From positions 1 through 53,695 of the forward strand of contig CAXGAH010000016.1 of the NCBI GenBank assembly GCA_964007875.1: DNA of 53,695 nucleotides. Direction: 5' to 3'. The position numbers were made by a program, and so were the translations under genes. How positions within the stretch are numbered: the stretch's first letter is position 1; every line of letters begins with the position of its first letter. The stretch is from UBA1275 sp002323515 (lineage in GTDB: Bacteria; Bacteroidota; Rhodothermia; Balneolales; Balneolaceae). Shown here piece by piece: positions 25,070 to 34,471 of this stretch. The notes under the pieces were generated by a model that worked only from the letters and a program-made list of their open reading frames with translations, was not told the DNA's origin and searched no databases.

Positions 25070-27217
25070 ATGAGTTTTCTGAACCCATTTTTTTTATTGG
25101 CACTCCTAGCAGTTGGCTTGCCACTATTGCTGCATCTGCTCAAACTAAGAAAGGCGAAAAAACTCTCCTTTTCCACGCTGCAATTTTTCAAAGCTCTGGA
25201 ACAGACCACCCTACGTCGAGTAGAAATAAAACGTTGGTTACTGCTTTTACTTAGAATGCTCGCATTAGCTTGTTTAGCCATGGTTTTGGCTCGACCTTTT
25301 TTACCCCCAAACAGTTTTGGATTAGCTAATCAAAACGCATCATTTGTTCATGCAATCCTTATTGACAACTCCTCTTCGATGAGTCGAATAGGTCTGCAAG
25401 GACCACTACTAGAGCAAGCTCAGGCAGTGGCCTTACAAATGATTGACAACGGACGAGAAAGGGATCGATTTGTGCTTCAAAACACTTCTGGAACCGCTTT
25501 ATTCAATCAGATATCGGAGTCGGCCACTGCTCGAGCACGCGCACAAGAAATAACCATTCAACAGGGCGGTGATTATCTTATTAAACGATACACCGAATTA
25601 GTCGAACTCATTCAAAATGCTCCTTATGCCCAGAAAAACATCTATTTAATAACAGATGGTCAAGTAAACAGCCTGGCTCCATTAGTGGATTACCTAACTC
25701 AGTCGAAGGATAGTGCTGAGGTCAATCAAGCCTTCCGCCCGCCCCTGCCCACCACCATCATTGCGCTCAAGGATACTGATGTCCAAAACACCTATGTTTC
25801 GAATGTTGAGCTCTCTTCAAACCTTGTGGGCATAAACTCCCCATCGGAAGTCTTTGTAGAGGTCCATAATGCCGGCTCCATTCCCATTGCCAATCAATTT
25901 TTATCCCTTAAATTCAACGATCAACAAGTAGGGCAGTATACTCTAAGCCTAGGGGCAGACGAGAAAAGTATACTTAGTTTTGAAATAGTTCCCAGTTCCA
26001 CAGGATCTAATACAGGGTTACTACGTTTAGAAGGGGATGAATTTAGCATTGACAACGAACGAGCGATATCCCTATTTGTTCCCGATCAAAGGAATATTCT
26101 TTGGCTAGAAGAGGCCGCTACGTCTTTAAGGCCAAGATCTCCTCTTGAATTGGTTATTCAAACCTTATCGAATCCCCAAAATCCAAGTTCAAGCGCACTA
26201 AATATTACCAAGAGAACCCTGAATAGCTGGGATGAGCAAGAACTTGACGAGTTCGATGCGGTACTCATTCATGGACTCAACCAAATTCCTGATGGGTTAA
26301 TTAACAGCCTTTTATCCTGGGTCCAAAACGGTCATGGTCTTTGGGTTATTCCTAGTTCAACAAGTCAATTAACAAGTTATAACCGACTGCTATCATCATT
26401 TAATGCCGGACAGTTTGTGGGTCAAATTGGAAACTATGGTAGTTACGAAGCACCAACCAATGCCGATCAAATCATAGAGAATCATCCATTATTTGACGGT
26501 CTTTTTGAACGAGAAGAGCGTGAAGAATTAGAAATAGATCCCATTTCAATCTATTATCAATTCCGTCATAATGCTTCTGATTCAGATGGTGGGTATAATT
26601 TAATCCGAAACAGTTTTGGAGACCCACTATTATTTAGCAAAGCCTTCGGCAACGGGCAATTATTGATCTCTAGCATAGGCTATGATGCTGGATTCTCCAA
26701 CATTCAATTAAAACCTATATTCCCACCATTACTCTATCGAGCACTTGTTTTCATAAGTTCGAGTCAACAGGGTGGCTTAGAAGAACATGAGTTAGGTAAC
26801 ACCCTAGAAATAGAAGAAGAGCGAAGTATGACAGATGCCCGTTTTGTGCAGGGTGAAAAAACTTGGGCTGCAAGAGAGCAACAAAGCAGCTCTGGGCTTC
26901 GTTTTAGTGCTGATGATGAAGAGTGGGAACCCGGATGGATTCAATTAAAAAATGATACTCAGCAACGAAGTATTGCTTTACTATCACCTGTTAGTGAATC
27001 TATTTTTACAACCTATGATGAGCAAACTTGGGAAACAAGAATCTCGGATAGTCCTTATCTTAGCTTAGAAGAGCTTAGTGGTGAACAACTACGTGCTGAG
27101 ATACAAGCCATTAGTTTTGGACGAGAAATATGGGCTTGGTTTTTATTGGCCGGCCTCTTCTTTCTACTCTTGGAAAACTTGGTAAGTGTATTTTATACTC
27201 CGCAACAATATGAATGA
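25070..27217 (+). CDS. BatA/VWA-domain membrane protein
   Basis: A 715-aa inner-membrane protein of the BatA type. The start MSFLNPFFLLALLAVG opens the BatA N-terminal two-helix domain (second helix around LLLLLRMLALACLAMVLARP). A VWA domain follows, with the MIDAS motif DNSSS (LIDNSSSMS) and LITDGQ. A GATase-like region lies in the middle (VLIHGLNQIP ... GHGLWVIPSS), and a single C-terminal helix (WAWFLLAGLFFLLLENL) ends the protein. Classical BatA/BatB neighbours and a MoxR ATPase are absent, so this is a stand-alone copy. It overlaps the next gene by 8 nt (ATGAATGA), implying translational coupling. Confidence 0.88.
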   Translation: MSFLNPFFLLALLAVGLPLLLHLLKLRKAKKLSFSTLQFFKALEQTTLRRVEIKRWLLLLLRMLALACLAMVLARPFLPPNSFGLANQNASFVHAILIDNSSSMSRIGLQGPLLEQAQAVALQMIDNGRERDRFVLQNTSGTALFNQISESATARARAQEITIQQGGDYLIKRYTELVELIQNAPYAQKNIYLITDGQVNSLAPLVDYLTQSKDSAEVNQAFRPPLPTTIIALKDTDVQNTYVSNVELSSNLVGINSPSEVFVEVHNAGSIPIANQFLSLKFNDQQVGQYTLSLGADEKSILSFEIVPSSTGSNTGLLRLEGDEFSIDNERAISLFVPDQRNILWLEEAATSLRPRSPLELVIQTLSNPQNPSSSALNITKRTLNSWDEQELDEFDAVLIHGLNQIPDGLINSLLSWVQNGHGLWVIPSSTSQLTSYNRLLSSFNAGQFVGQIGNYGSYEAPTNADQIIENHPLFDGLFEREEREELEIDPISIYYQFRHNASDSDGGYNLIRNSFGDPLLFSKAFGNGQLLISSIGYDAGFSNIQLKPIFPPLLYRALVFISSSQQGGLEEHELGNTLEIEEERSMTDARFVQGEKTWAAREQQSSSGLRFSADDEEWEPGWIQLKNDTQQRSIALLSPVSESIFTTYDEQTWETRISDSPYLSLEELSGEQLRAEIQAISFGREIWAWFLLAGLFFLLLENLVSVFYTPQQYE

Positions 27218-27794
27218 GTTTTTAGTCTATTTTTTTTCTGGTTTATTGGTGGTGTTTTCACTCGCATCTACGCTGATGGCGGGGTATTCACTCAGTAATA
27301 AATTTCGGCTACGTGGGGTTCGCTTACACTGGCGTGCAGGTAAACTTATGGGATACCCTCTCTTTGCCACCGTATTTTTAGTACTCATAGGGTTACTTTC
27401 GATGGTATCGATATTTATACACCAAGACACTCTACACTATCCTATATTTTTAGGCTATTTTTGGATGGGTTCCATGTGGTTTATCTCTAGTTACCTTAGT
27501 TCCAAACATTACATTACCGACCATGGAATCGTAAAAAACATTAACGATCCGGCCCAGACCATTCCATGGTATCACATTGTAGATTATGTAGAACATCCAA
27601 CCAGTAAAGGCATGCAGTACATGTTTTCCTATGCCCAACCCAATACGCAAGAACAAGAACACTTCAACCAACTGCGTATTGAAGTCCCTCATTCACATAC
27701 TCAGGCATTTAATAAAATTATTTCCATTAAGTTGCATTTAAAGCTGGATGAAACAGAATTACCAAAAATTAATTGGAAGAATCTTCAATCATAG
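27210..27794 (+). CDS. membrane protein with three helices and a PH-like C-terminal domain
   Basis: A 194-aa protein starting at ATG 27210, whose first eight bases overlap the end of the BatA gene. A slightly longer frame from 27186 is less likely. Three hydrophobic segments lie near residues 5-27, 45-67 and 75-93. The C-terminal half (HYITDHGIV, IPWYHIVDYVEH) looks like the bacterial PH (YdbT/DUF304-like) fold. Family assignment is tentative and the function unknown. The gene is followed 46 nt later by hflX. Confidence 0.75.
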   Translation: MNEFLVYFFSGLLVVFSLASTLMAGYSLSNKFRLRGVRLHWRAGKLMGYPLFATVFLVLIGLLSMVSIFIHQDTLHYPIFLGYFWMGSMWFISSYLSSKHYITDHGIVKNINDPAQTIPWYHIVDYVEHPTSKGMQYMFSYAQPNTQEQEHFNQLRIEVPHSHTQAFNKIISIKLHLKLDETELPKINWKNLQS

Positions 27795-27840
27795 ATTCAT
27801 CTAATGTCTTTAATATCCATTTTAGCTCAAAAGGAATCGA

Positions 27841-29130
27841 TTGCTAGACGACGTAAAAAACTCTGATATTGATAAAGAAAAAGTACTTTTAGTTGGTATT
27901 TATGGGCTCAGCTCGGAAAAATTTCAGGCAGAGGAATATCTCGAGGAACTGGCCTTACTAACCGACACTGCTGGTGGCATTCCTGTAGCTAAGGTGCTCC
28001 AGCAGCGTAACAGACCGGATGTTAGCAGCTACGTGGGTAAAGGTAAACTGACCGAATTAAAGGGCCAAATGAGTGCTCTGGGAGCAAAAACAATTATCTT
28101 TGATGATGATCTAAGTCCAACACAGATTAGGAATGTTGAAAAAGTTACCTACGCTAAAGTGTTAGATCGTAGTGCTCTCATTTTAGATATTTTTGCATCA
28201 AGAGCGCAAACAGCAGCAGCCAAAACACAAGTAGAGCTAGCCCAATTACAATATCTATTACCTCGACTAACCCGTTATTGGACTCACCTTTCTCGTCAAA
28301 GTGGGGGTATTGGAACCAAAGGCCCTGGTGAAACTCAGATAGAAACTGATCGCCGGATTATTGGTCAACGAATTGGAGTTCTTAAATCCAAATTAGAAAA
28401 ACTCGACAAACAGCGCACCACTCAGCGTAAAAGCAGAGATCAAATGACGCGTGTATCCTTAGTAGGCTATACTAACGCTGGCAAATCAACCCTTATAAAT
28501 GCCTTGACAGACAGTGGCGTTTTTGCCGAAAATAGACTCTTTGCAACCCTTGATTCCACTGTACGAAGACACCAGCTTAGGACTCACGAGATCCTTCTTT
28601 CCGACACTGTAGGTTTCATTCGAAAGCTCCCTCACCATCTCGTTCAGAGCTTCAAATCAACCTTAGACGAAGTACGAGAAGCTGACCTACTTATCCATCT
28701 GGTTGATGGAAGCTCGACCATGGTTCATGAATACATAGAGGTAGTACAACAAACGCTTAAGGAGCTAAAATCGAATAATAAACAGACTCTCCTAGTATTT
28801 AATAAAGTAGACCGCATGGATGATGAACAATACGAAATGCTCCGGGGTGAGTATCCAAATGCATTGTATATTTCAGCCATTCGGGGAATCGGACTCAGTG
28901 AACTTGAAGAGGCCATTGAACAAGAAATTGAATCCAATTACATACAGATAGATCTCGATATCCCCATTCAAGCCTACAAAGCAGTTGCTTTTATCCATGA
29001 ACATGCCCATGTAGAAAACGAAAAATACACCGGCGAATTTGTTCACATAACCTGTAGAATTGACGAAAAAGATTTCAAGCAATTATCCAATATGTTGAAT
29101 ACTATAGAGTATAGCATCGGAACCCGATAA
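27841..29130 (+). CDS. hflX: GTPase HflX
   Basis: HflX is a ribosome-splitting GTPase that rescues stalled 70S ribosomes under heat and other stress. The 429 aa include the N-terminal HflX domain (SSYVGKGKLTEL and the Gly-rich GGIGTKGPGETQIE linker) and the GTPase motifs GYTNAGKST, LSDTVGFIRKLP and NKVD. The start is TTG at 27841, supported by an AAAAGGA Shine-Dalgarno-like stretch 6 nt upstream and by the absence of an in-frame ATG. It lies in a long plus-strand run. Confidence 0.95.
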   Translation: MLDDVKNSDIDKEKVLLVGIYGLSSEKFQAEEYLEELALLTDTAGGIPVAKVLQQRNRPDVSSYVGKGKLTELKGQMSALGAKTIIFDDDLSPTQIRNVEKVTYAKVLDRSALILDIFASRAQTAAAKTQVELAQLQYLLPRLTRYWTHLSRQSGGIGTKGPGETQIETDRRIIGQRIGVLKSKLEKLDKQRTTQRKSRDQMTRVSLVGYTNAGKSTLINALTDSGVFAENRLFATLDSTVRRHQLRTHEILLSDTVGFIRKLPHHLVQSFKSTLDEVREADLLIHLVDGSSTMVHEYIEVVQQTLKELKSNNKQTLLVFNKVDRMDDEQYEMLRGEYPNALYISAIRGIGLSELEEAIEQEIESNYIQIDLDIPIQAYKAVAFIHEHAHVENEKYTGEFVHITCRIDEKDFKQLSNMLNTIEYSIGTR

Positions 29131-29177
29131 TAATCTAGGTACATTCATTCCCTCTATTGCAGAAATTATTGTAGATA

Positions 29178-29858
29178 ATGACCGTTTTAGTAGAACAACA
29201 TATTTCAGGATTAGAGTTAAACGCCAGCTTTGCCGAAGCCAAGACCTGGGTTGAGCACACTCAAATGGACTCCCTCATTATTACCAGTGAGGGCCGGTTA
29301 ATTGGACTGTTGGATGCACAATTCTTATTTGATATAAGTTTTGGTCAAGAGTTTAACTGTTTGGAAGACTACATCAATGCCTATCCCGAAGAAATTGAAA
29401 AAGGCACTTATATTCGTTTGCATGATCATATATTCAGCGCAGCTGAAGCCTTTAGCTACGAACTAAATGATCACCTGCCTGTAGTTGACCATGACCATAA
29501 TTATGTGGGTATTCGCACGCGCAACGATGTATTAGAAGAGTTATGCGACCTTTTAAACATGAGCCAAAAAGGAACGGTAATCGATGTACTCCTTCCTTCC
29601 GATGAACCCCTTATTAGTGAAATTATTCGTTTGGTAGAAACCGAAGGTATACATGTTCAAACCATAACGGTACAACAGCCCAACCTAGAAGAAGAGCATC
29701 GTAAGTTGACGATAAAATTTGACAGTGAAGAGGTTTCTAATGCCATCTCCACTTTAGAGCGATTTGGATATACCGTATACACTCCCCACAGAGATTTGCA
29801 GAGAGACATAGATTTTCATGAACGAGCCAATGAACTCATTCTCCTTTTGGACCTTTAA
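29178..29858 (+). CDS. CBS domain-containing protein
   Basis: A 226-aa cytoplasmic protein with a pair of CBS motifs in the first ~130 residues (SLIITSEGRLIGLLDAQ and HLPVVDHDHNYVGIRTRND). An ACT-like C-terminal part follows (TITVQQPNLEEEHRKLTIKF). CBS pairs bind adenine nucleotides and act as sensors; the partner here is unknown. The last 41 nt overlap the start of the TPR gene, suggesting coupled translation. Confidence 0.85.
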   Translation: MTVLVEQHISGLELNASFAEAKTWVEHTQMDSLIITSEGRLIGLLDAQFLFDISFGQEFNCLEDYINAYPEEIEKGTYIRLHDHIFSAAEAFSYELNDHLPVVDHDHNYVGIRTRNDVLEELCDLLNMSQKGTVIDVLLPSDEPLISEIIRLVETEGIHVQTITVQQPNLEEEHRKLTIKFDSEEVSNAISTLERFGYTVYTPHRDLQRDIDFHERANELILLLDL

Positions 29859-32800
29859 ATTTTCAAAGCAGAAGGTCTTGGCACCCTCAACTAAGCATAA
29901 GGTAGCCGTTACCAAACAATCCGTTTTGGATACGTCTAAGAGACCCCTGTATCCATTCCTCGTGTTGGCACTATACGTACTTATCGCCCCTTTGAACAAC
30001 CCTTTAGCCCAAGCGCAAAGCCTTCCCACCCCAGAGATTCAAAAAATCTTTCAGGCCGTTGAGGCTTACGAAGAAGGGCGGTTTGAAAAGGCCTCCGAAC
30101 AACTTCAACGCCTTAAGGAAGTTTCGGCTACAGGATCCAGTTTGGCGGCTAAAATAGACTATTATTGGACACGGAGTCAAGTGGCCCTAGATTCAGCCAA
30201 CATAGAGCCTTTTTTTGAAGACTATATGATAAAGTATCCCGGGAGTATTGAGTCCGGCACCTTACTCATTGAACTCGGGCACAGGAAGGTGCGTTTGGGT
30301 GAGCAATATGAAGCGGCTCAATACTACCAAGACGCGCTGGACTCTGGCTTAGATTCCAACACAGCAGCTCAAGTGTACTATTGGAAAGCAGAAGCCTTGG
30401 CAGAAGCGGCTGATTTCAACAGCTCCCGAAATGAATTTTTGTTATTGGCCAACACTTTTCCATCATCGGATTGGGCAGCAAAAGCCTTGTATGCTCGAGG
30501 ACGTTTATTTTTGTCCGAAAATCGATACGACTCAACCTCATCTGCATTTGAATTACTCAAAGAACGCTACCCAAATGACCCCGTTACCCGTGGGGTGGGA
30601 ACCGCTCTGGGTGAGTCATACTATCAACAAGGACGTTACCAAGAAGCTATTGAAGCGCTCGATGCCCAAATGATTTTTCTCGATGATGCATCCATCATCA
30701 AGGCCTTATTTTTGATGGCCGAAGCTCATAACTATTTAGGCAATTATGATGAAGCCATTAAGGATTATTTACGCTATCTAAATCTTACCAAAGGGACCGA
30801 TAGAGAAGCTCCAGCCCATTACGGTTTAGGCTGGTTATATCATCGCCAAGGTATTTATCATTGGGCCGCCCAATCCTTTGAAAAGGCTATTGTTGGAGAT
30901 GATCTTCAATCCCGAAAGGCGTTATACTACGAAGCAATAAACCATAAGCTCTCTGGGAATTTTCAACGAGCAATGGATACCTTCAAAGAATTTGGTAATC
31001 GATACAAAGAAGGGATTTGGGTAGAGGAAGCCTATTATGAGTGGGGAATTTCGGCATTTGAAGCAGGTGATTATGATGGGGCTATTACCATTTTACTCAA
31101 TCTCATACGCCAACAAGATAGTCTGAGTAATGGTACTCAGGTTTATACGCTACTTGGTGAGATATTTTATGCCAATAACGAATATACCTCAGCTATCACT
31201 GCCTTTGAACAAGCTGAAACGATGGGAGATGTAGATCCCAACTTACGACGACAAGCCCAATTTCAGAAAGCCTGGATACTTCATCGAAATCAAGCCTTTG
31301 AGCAAGCCCAACCCCTCTTTGAAAGCGTTTACGCAGAAGCCCCAAACTCTAAATTGGGTGCTGAGGCACTATTTTGGAGTGCCGATAGCTACTATAAATT
31401 GAATCAATTTGCTGAGGCATCTAGTCGGTTTAAGACGTTTACTGAGTTTTTTCCCACCCATGAAATGATGGGTGCTGCCCTCTATTCTTTAGGTTGGTGC
31501 TACTTCAAATTAGGGGATTTTGAAGCGGCTGTTGGCCCATTAGAATCCTTTTTGGAAGAGTATAAAGCACCTCCTATCGCCCTTTTTCCTTACGATACCG
31601 ATACACAACTTCGCATTGGTGACGCCTACTATGCCCTTGGACAATATCGAAAATCTATCGAATTCTATAACAAAGCAATCGGTGCCGAACCCGGTGGCGA
31701 CTATGCTATGTTTCAGGTAGCGAACTCTTACTACAGAGCCAACAGAACCTTTGAGGCAGTGAGCACCTTTCGCCGCTTACTCCGTATCTATCCATTCAGT
31801 AAACTACGTGAACAAGCCCAGTATAACGTAGCCTATATTTACATGATAACTGGTAATAACGAACAAGCTATAGAAGAGTTTGAAGCGGTCATTAACCGCT
31901 ATCCAGGAACAGAGTGGGCAGCGAGGGCTCAGTACAATATTGGGGATGCCCACTACAATGCTGGTGAGTATGAACGAGCAGTGGGTGCGTACCAACAGGT
32001 GCTCTATCGATATCCACGTAGTTCATACATTATTCAAGCCATCAACGGTATACAATACGCGCAACTATCGTCAGGTAAAATGGATAGTTCTTCGGTCATT
32101 TTAGAAGAATTTCTGGGTGATAATCCCCAGAGTAGTACAGCTGATCGCCTACGATTCCGTCAAGCTGAAAATACGTTCCAGAGTGGTGATTATCCCTCGG
32201 CTATTAGAGAATTCAGGCAGTACCTTCGGGTGACAAATTCCGACCAGTTGGCGCCCCAAGCTTATACCAATTTGGGAGAATCATACAAACAAATAGGCGA
32301 ACAAAGCAAGGCGATAGAAGCATACGAACAGATTTTAAGTGACTTCTCTAGGTCTAACCAGGCCCCTAATGCCCTGACATCTCTGGGTTTATTATATTTT
32401 GAACAAGGTGACTACGAAGCTTCTAATGAATATTTTAAGCGCCTTCTATCGATAAGCAATCGCTATGAACAGGAAGCCTATGTAGGAATGGGGAACGCAC
32501 AGTTAGGGCTATCAAATTTTAACATCGCCCGAGAGCAATTTGAATTTGCCCTTCGAGTTAATTCAAATAATGCCAATGCCCAATTGGGTTTGGCAAAAGT
32601 TGCTTTAGGACAATCCAACTTTAGCGAAGCTCGTGAAATACTCTTCCCTATTGCTGATCGTAATACCACTGAATTAGGTACTGAATCGCAGTATTTACTG
32701 GGGATACTAAGTAAAATGGAAGGAAATAGTACGGTAGCCTTAGAAGAGTTTGCAAAAGTAAAGGTGCTATTCGAGGCCTTTGATGAATGGGTAGCAGCTG

Positions 32801-32943
32801 CTTTGTTGGAGGCTGCCCAAATCCACCTAAGCTTGGGTAATACAGGAGAAGCCTCCGGAATGCTCAACGAAATTATCGAACGGTACCCTGATACTCCTGC
32901 GGGTCCAGCTGCACGCATACTTATTGAACAACAAAATCTTTAG
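29818..32943 (+). CDS. large periplasmic TPR-repeat protein
   Basis: A 1041-aa protein made almost entirely of tetratricopeptide repeats from ~residue 70 to the end. Typical units are YDEAIKDYLRYLNL, FEQAQPLFESVY, YERAVGAYQQVL and YEASNEYFKRLL. A hydrophobic stretch near residues 44-66 (YPFLVLALYVLIAPL, then LAQAQS) looks like a signal sequence after an unusually long ~43-residue polar N-region; a second Met at 29830 hardly changes this. Long exported TPR proteins are common in Bacteroidota-like envelopes as scaffolds, but the partner is unknown. It is followed 16 nt later by aroA. Confidence 0.85.
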   Translation: MNEPMNSFSFWTFKFSKQKVLAPSTKHKVAVTKQSVLDTSKRPLYPFLVLALYVLIAPLNNPLAQAQSLPTPEIQKIFQAVEAYEEGRFEKASEQLQRLKEVSATGSSLAAKIDYYWTRSQVALDSANIEPFFEDYMIKYPGSIESGTLLIELGHRKVRLGEQYEAAQYYQDALDSGLDSNTAAQVYYWKAEALAEAADFNSSRNEFLLLANTFPSSDWAAKALYARGRLFLSENRYDSTSSAFELLKERYPNDPVTRGVGTALGESYYQQGRYQEAIEALDAQMIFLDDASIIKALFLMAEAHNYLGNYDEAIKDYLRYLNLTKGTDREAPAHYGLGWLYHRQGIYHWAAQSFEKAIVGDDLQSRKALYYEAINHKLSGNFQRAMDTFKEFGNRYKEGIWVEEAYYEWGISAFEAGDYDGAITILLNLIRQQDSLSNGTQVYTLLGEIFYANNEYTSAITAFEQAETMGDVDPNLRRQAQFQKAWILHRNQAFEQAQPLFESVYAEAPNSKLGAEALFWSADSYYKLNQFAEASSRFKTFTEFFPTHEMMGAALYSLGWCYFKLGDFEAAVGPLESFLEEYKAPPIALFPYDTDTQLRIGDAYYALGQYRKSIEFYNKAIGAEPGGDYAMFQVANSYYRANRTFEAVSTFRRLLRIYPFSKLREQAQYNVAYIYMITGNNEQAIEEFEAVINRYPGTEWAARAQYNIGDAHYNAGEYERAVGAYQQVLYRYPRSSYIIQAINGIQYAQLSSGKMDSSSVILEEFLGDNPQSSTADRLRFRQAENTFQSGDYPSAIREFRQYLRVTNSDQLAPQAYTNLGESYKQIGEQSKAIEAYEQILSDFSRSNQAPNALTSLGLLYFEQGDYEASNEYFKRLLSISNRYEQEAYVGMGNAQLGLSNFNIAREQFEFALRVNSNNANAQLGLAKVALGQSNFSEAREILFPIADRNTTELGTESQYLLGILSKMEGNSTVALEEFAKVKVLFEAFDEWVAAALLEAAQIHLSLGNTGEASGMLNEIIERYPDTPAGPAARILIEQQNL

Positions 32944-32959
32944 TCTTTTTACAGTATTT

Positions 32960-34252
32960 ATGTCTTCACAATCGGTTGACTCCGCCAAATCCTTGACAGG
33001 GACCATTACTCTTTCTCCTGACAAATCTATTGCCCAACGTACCGCCATCTTTTCACTGCTGCATGATGGGCCTTCTACCATATATAACTATTCACAGGCA
33101 AAAGACCCTCAAACTACACTAAAGTGTGTGGAAAATCTTGGCGCTAGAGTAGAAATAGACGGTGACAAAACAACCATCTATGGAGTTGGGCGTGAAGGGA
33201 TATCTGCTCTGTCCGATGAACTAGACTGTGGGAATTCAGGTACCGCCATGCGTCTACTTTCAGGCTTGTTAACCGGAGCAGGCTTATCCATCAAACTCAT
33301 TGGAGACCCTAGTCTAAGTGGGCGAACAATGACTCGAATTATTACCCCACTAGAAGAAATGGGGGCTCATATTTTAGCAAGAAATGGTGCTTATGCTCCA
33401 CTATTCATTAGCCGTGAAGATCCTTTACGTGCCCTAGAATTCACCCTACCTATTCCAAGTGCGCAACTGAAATCATGCATTTTGTTGGCTGGTCTTTTTG
33501 GAGTGGACGAAAGTTGCGTTATCGAACCTACACCGAGTCGAGACCACACCGAGCGGTTACTGCAACTCCGAGTGGAAACGGACGACCAAGGAGTTCGTCG
33601 TATTTACGCATCTAAAGCACATGAAATACCCGCACAGAATTATCAAATTCCAGGTGATTACTCAGCCGCAGCATTTTGGTTGGTGGCGGGTTCTATTGTT
33701 CCCAATTCAGTTATAACCTTAGCCAATGTTGGACTGAATCCAACCCGTATCGCATCTCTGCATATACTTCAAGAAATGGGCGCCGAGGTGAAAATAGTCA
33801 AAGATGACTCTGATTTTGCCGAACCCGTCGCCCAACTCACGGTACAAAGCTCAGAACTTACAGGGGTAGATATTCCCCCTGAGTGGATACCCAACGCTAT
33901 TGATGAGCTTCCCATACTAGCCGTAGCTATGGCTTTTGCCAATGGAGATTCTCACATTCGTGGCGCCGCTGAACTTCGCCACAAGGAAACTGATCGTATT
34001 ATGGCTATCACTAAATTATTGGACGGCATTGGCGCATCCTATCACGAATACGACGATGGGCTCAGTATACATGGAAACCCCAATCTAGCCTTTGATTCTG
34101 CATATTTTGAAAGTTTTCATGACCATCGTATCGCTATGGCATCGGCGGTAGCCGCACTTCGAGGAAATAAAACCTCCACCATTAAAGATGCCGAGGCCGC
34201 AGCTGTTTCCTATCCGGAATTTTGGAGTCACTTAGATCTACTGAAGGTCTAA
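32960..34252 (+). CDS. aroA: 3-phosphoshikimate 1-carboxyvinyltransferase (EPSP synthase)
   Basis: Transfers enolpyruvate from PEP to shikimate-3-phosphate in aromatic amino-acid synthesis. The 430 aa from ATG 32960 fit the family; an upstream frame to 32924 would overlap the TPR gene. Motifs are SPDKSIAQR, GNSGTAMRLLSG, GDPSLSGRTMTRI, SAQLKSCILL, DYSAAAFW, DELPILAVAM, RHKETDR and DHRIAMA. SAQxK, RDHTE and NPTR match the class II EPSP synthase signature, and PDKS matches its GDKS element except for the first residue. No other shikimate gene is in the window. Confidence 0.94.
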   Translation: MSSQSVDSAKSLTGTITLSPDKSIAQRTAIFSLLHDGPSTIYNYSQAKDPQTTLKCVENLGARVEIDGDKTTIYGVGREGISALSDELDCGNSGTAMRLLSGLLTGAGLSIKLIGDPSLSGRTMTRIITPLEEMGAHILARNGAYAPLFISREDPLRALEFTLPIPSAQLKSCILLAGLFGVDESCVIEPTPSRDHTERLLQLRVETDDQGVRRIYASKAHEIPAQNYQIPGDYSAAAFWLVAGSIVPNSVITLANVGLNPTRIASLHILQEMGAEVKIVKDDSDFAEPVAQLTVQSSELTGVDIPPEWIPNAIDELPILAVAMAFANGDSHIRGAAELRHKETDRIMAITKLLDGIGASYHEYDDGLSIHGNPNLAFDSAYFESFHDHRIAMASAVAALRGNKTSTIKDAEAAAVSYPEFWSHLDLLKV

Positions 34253-34268
34253 TGATTTAACCTCTGCA

Positions 34269-34317
34269 ACTAAGTTTTTTTGTGGCTTTGGCCCTGACTT
34301 ACTTAGTGTTGTTTTTT
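34269..34317 (+). terminator. possible terminator after aroA
   Basis: ACTAAG (34269-34274) can pair with CTTAGT (34302-34307), followed within a few bases by six T residues (34312-34317). The loop is long (27 nt) and the stem AT-rich, so this is weak. Position in the 219-nt aroA-hsp20 gap is suitable. Confidence 0.25.
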
Positions 34318-34373
34318 ATTTATCTCTTTTTCGTTGCCTGATTGAGACATTAGCATAGCTTCTTTTGCAATAT

Positions 34374-34388
34374 CTGACATTTCGTCGG
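34374..34388. promoter_or_regulatory. imperfect palindrome upstream of hsp20
   Basis: CTGACA-TTT-CGTCGG is an inverted repeat with two mismatches from the perfect CTGACA-TTT-TGTCAG. It is centred about 90 nt upstream of the hsp20 ATG. A candidate -7-like element TGTATTTG (one mismatch) follows at 34417-34424. A role as a heat-shock operator is a guess based on position and symmetry. Confidence 0.25.
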
Positions 34389-34471
34389 TCAATTAGGCAG
34401 ATTCCCATTACTGTTGTGTATTTGGTACGGTCATTGCTTTAAAAACAAGTAAATCTATAAAATCAGCTATT

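Noticed and set aside
32478..32918. 146-codon open frame antisense to the TPR gene
   Set aside because: It mirrors repeat-rich coding sequence, is Ser/Ala-rich with no recognisable motif, and the sense strand is a clear TPR protein.
34253..34471. Possible RNA gene or CIRCE element in the aroA-hsp20 gap
   Set aside because: No cloverleaf and no TTAGCACTC/GAGTGCTAA half-sites; only a weak hairpin and an imperfect dyad are visible.
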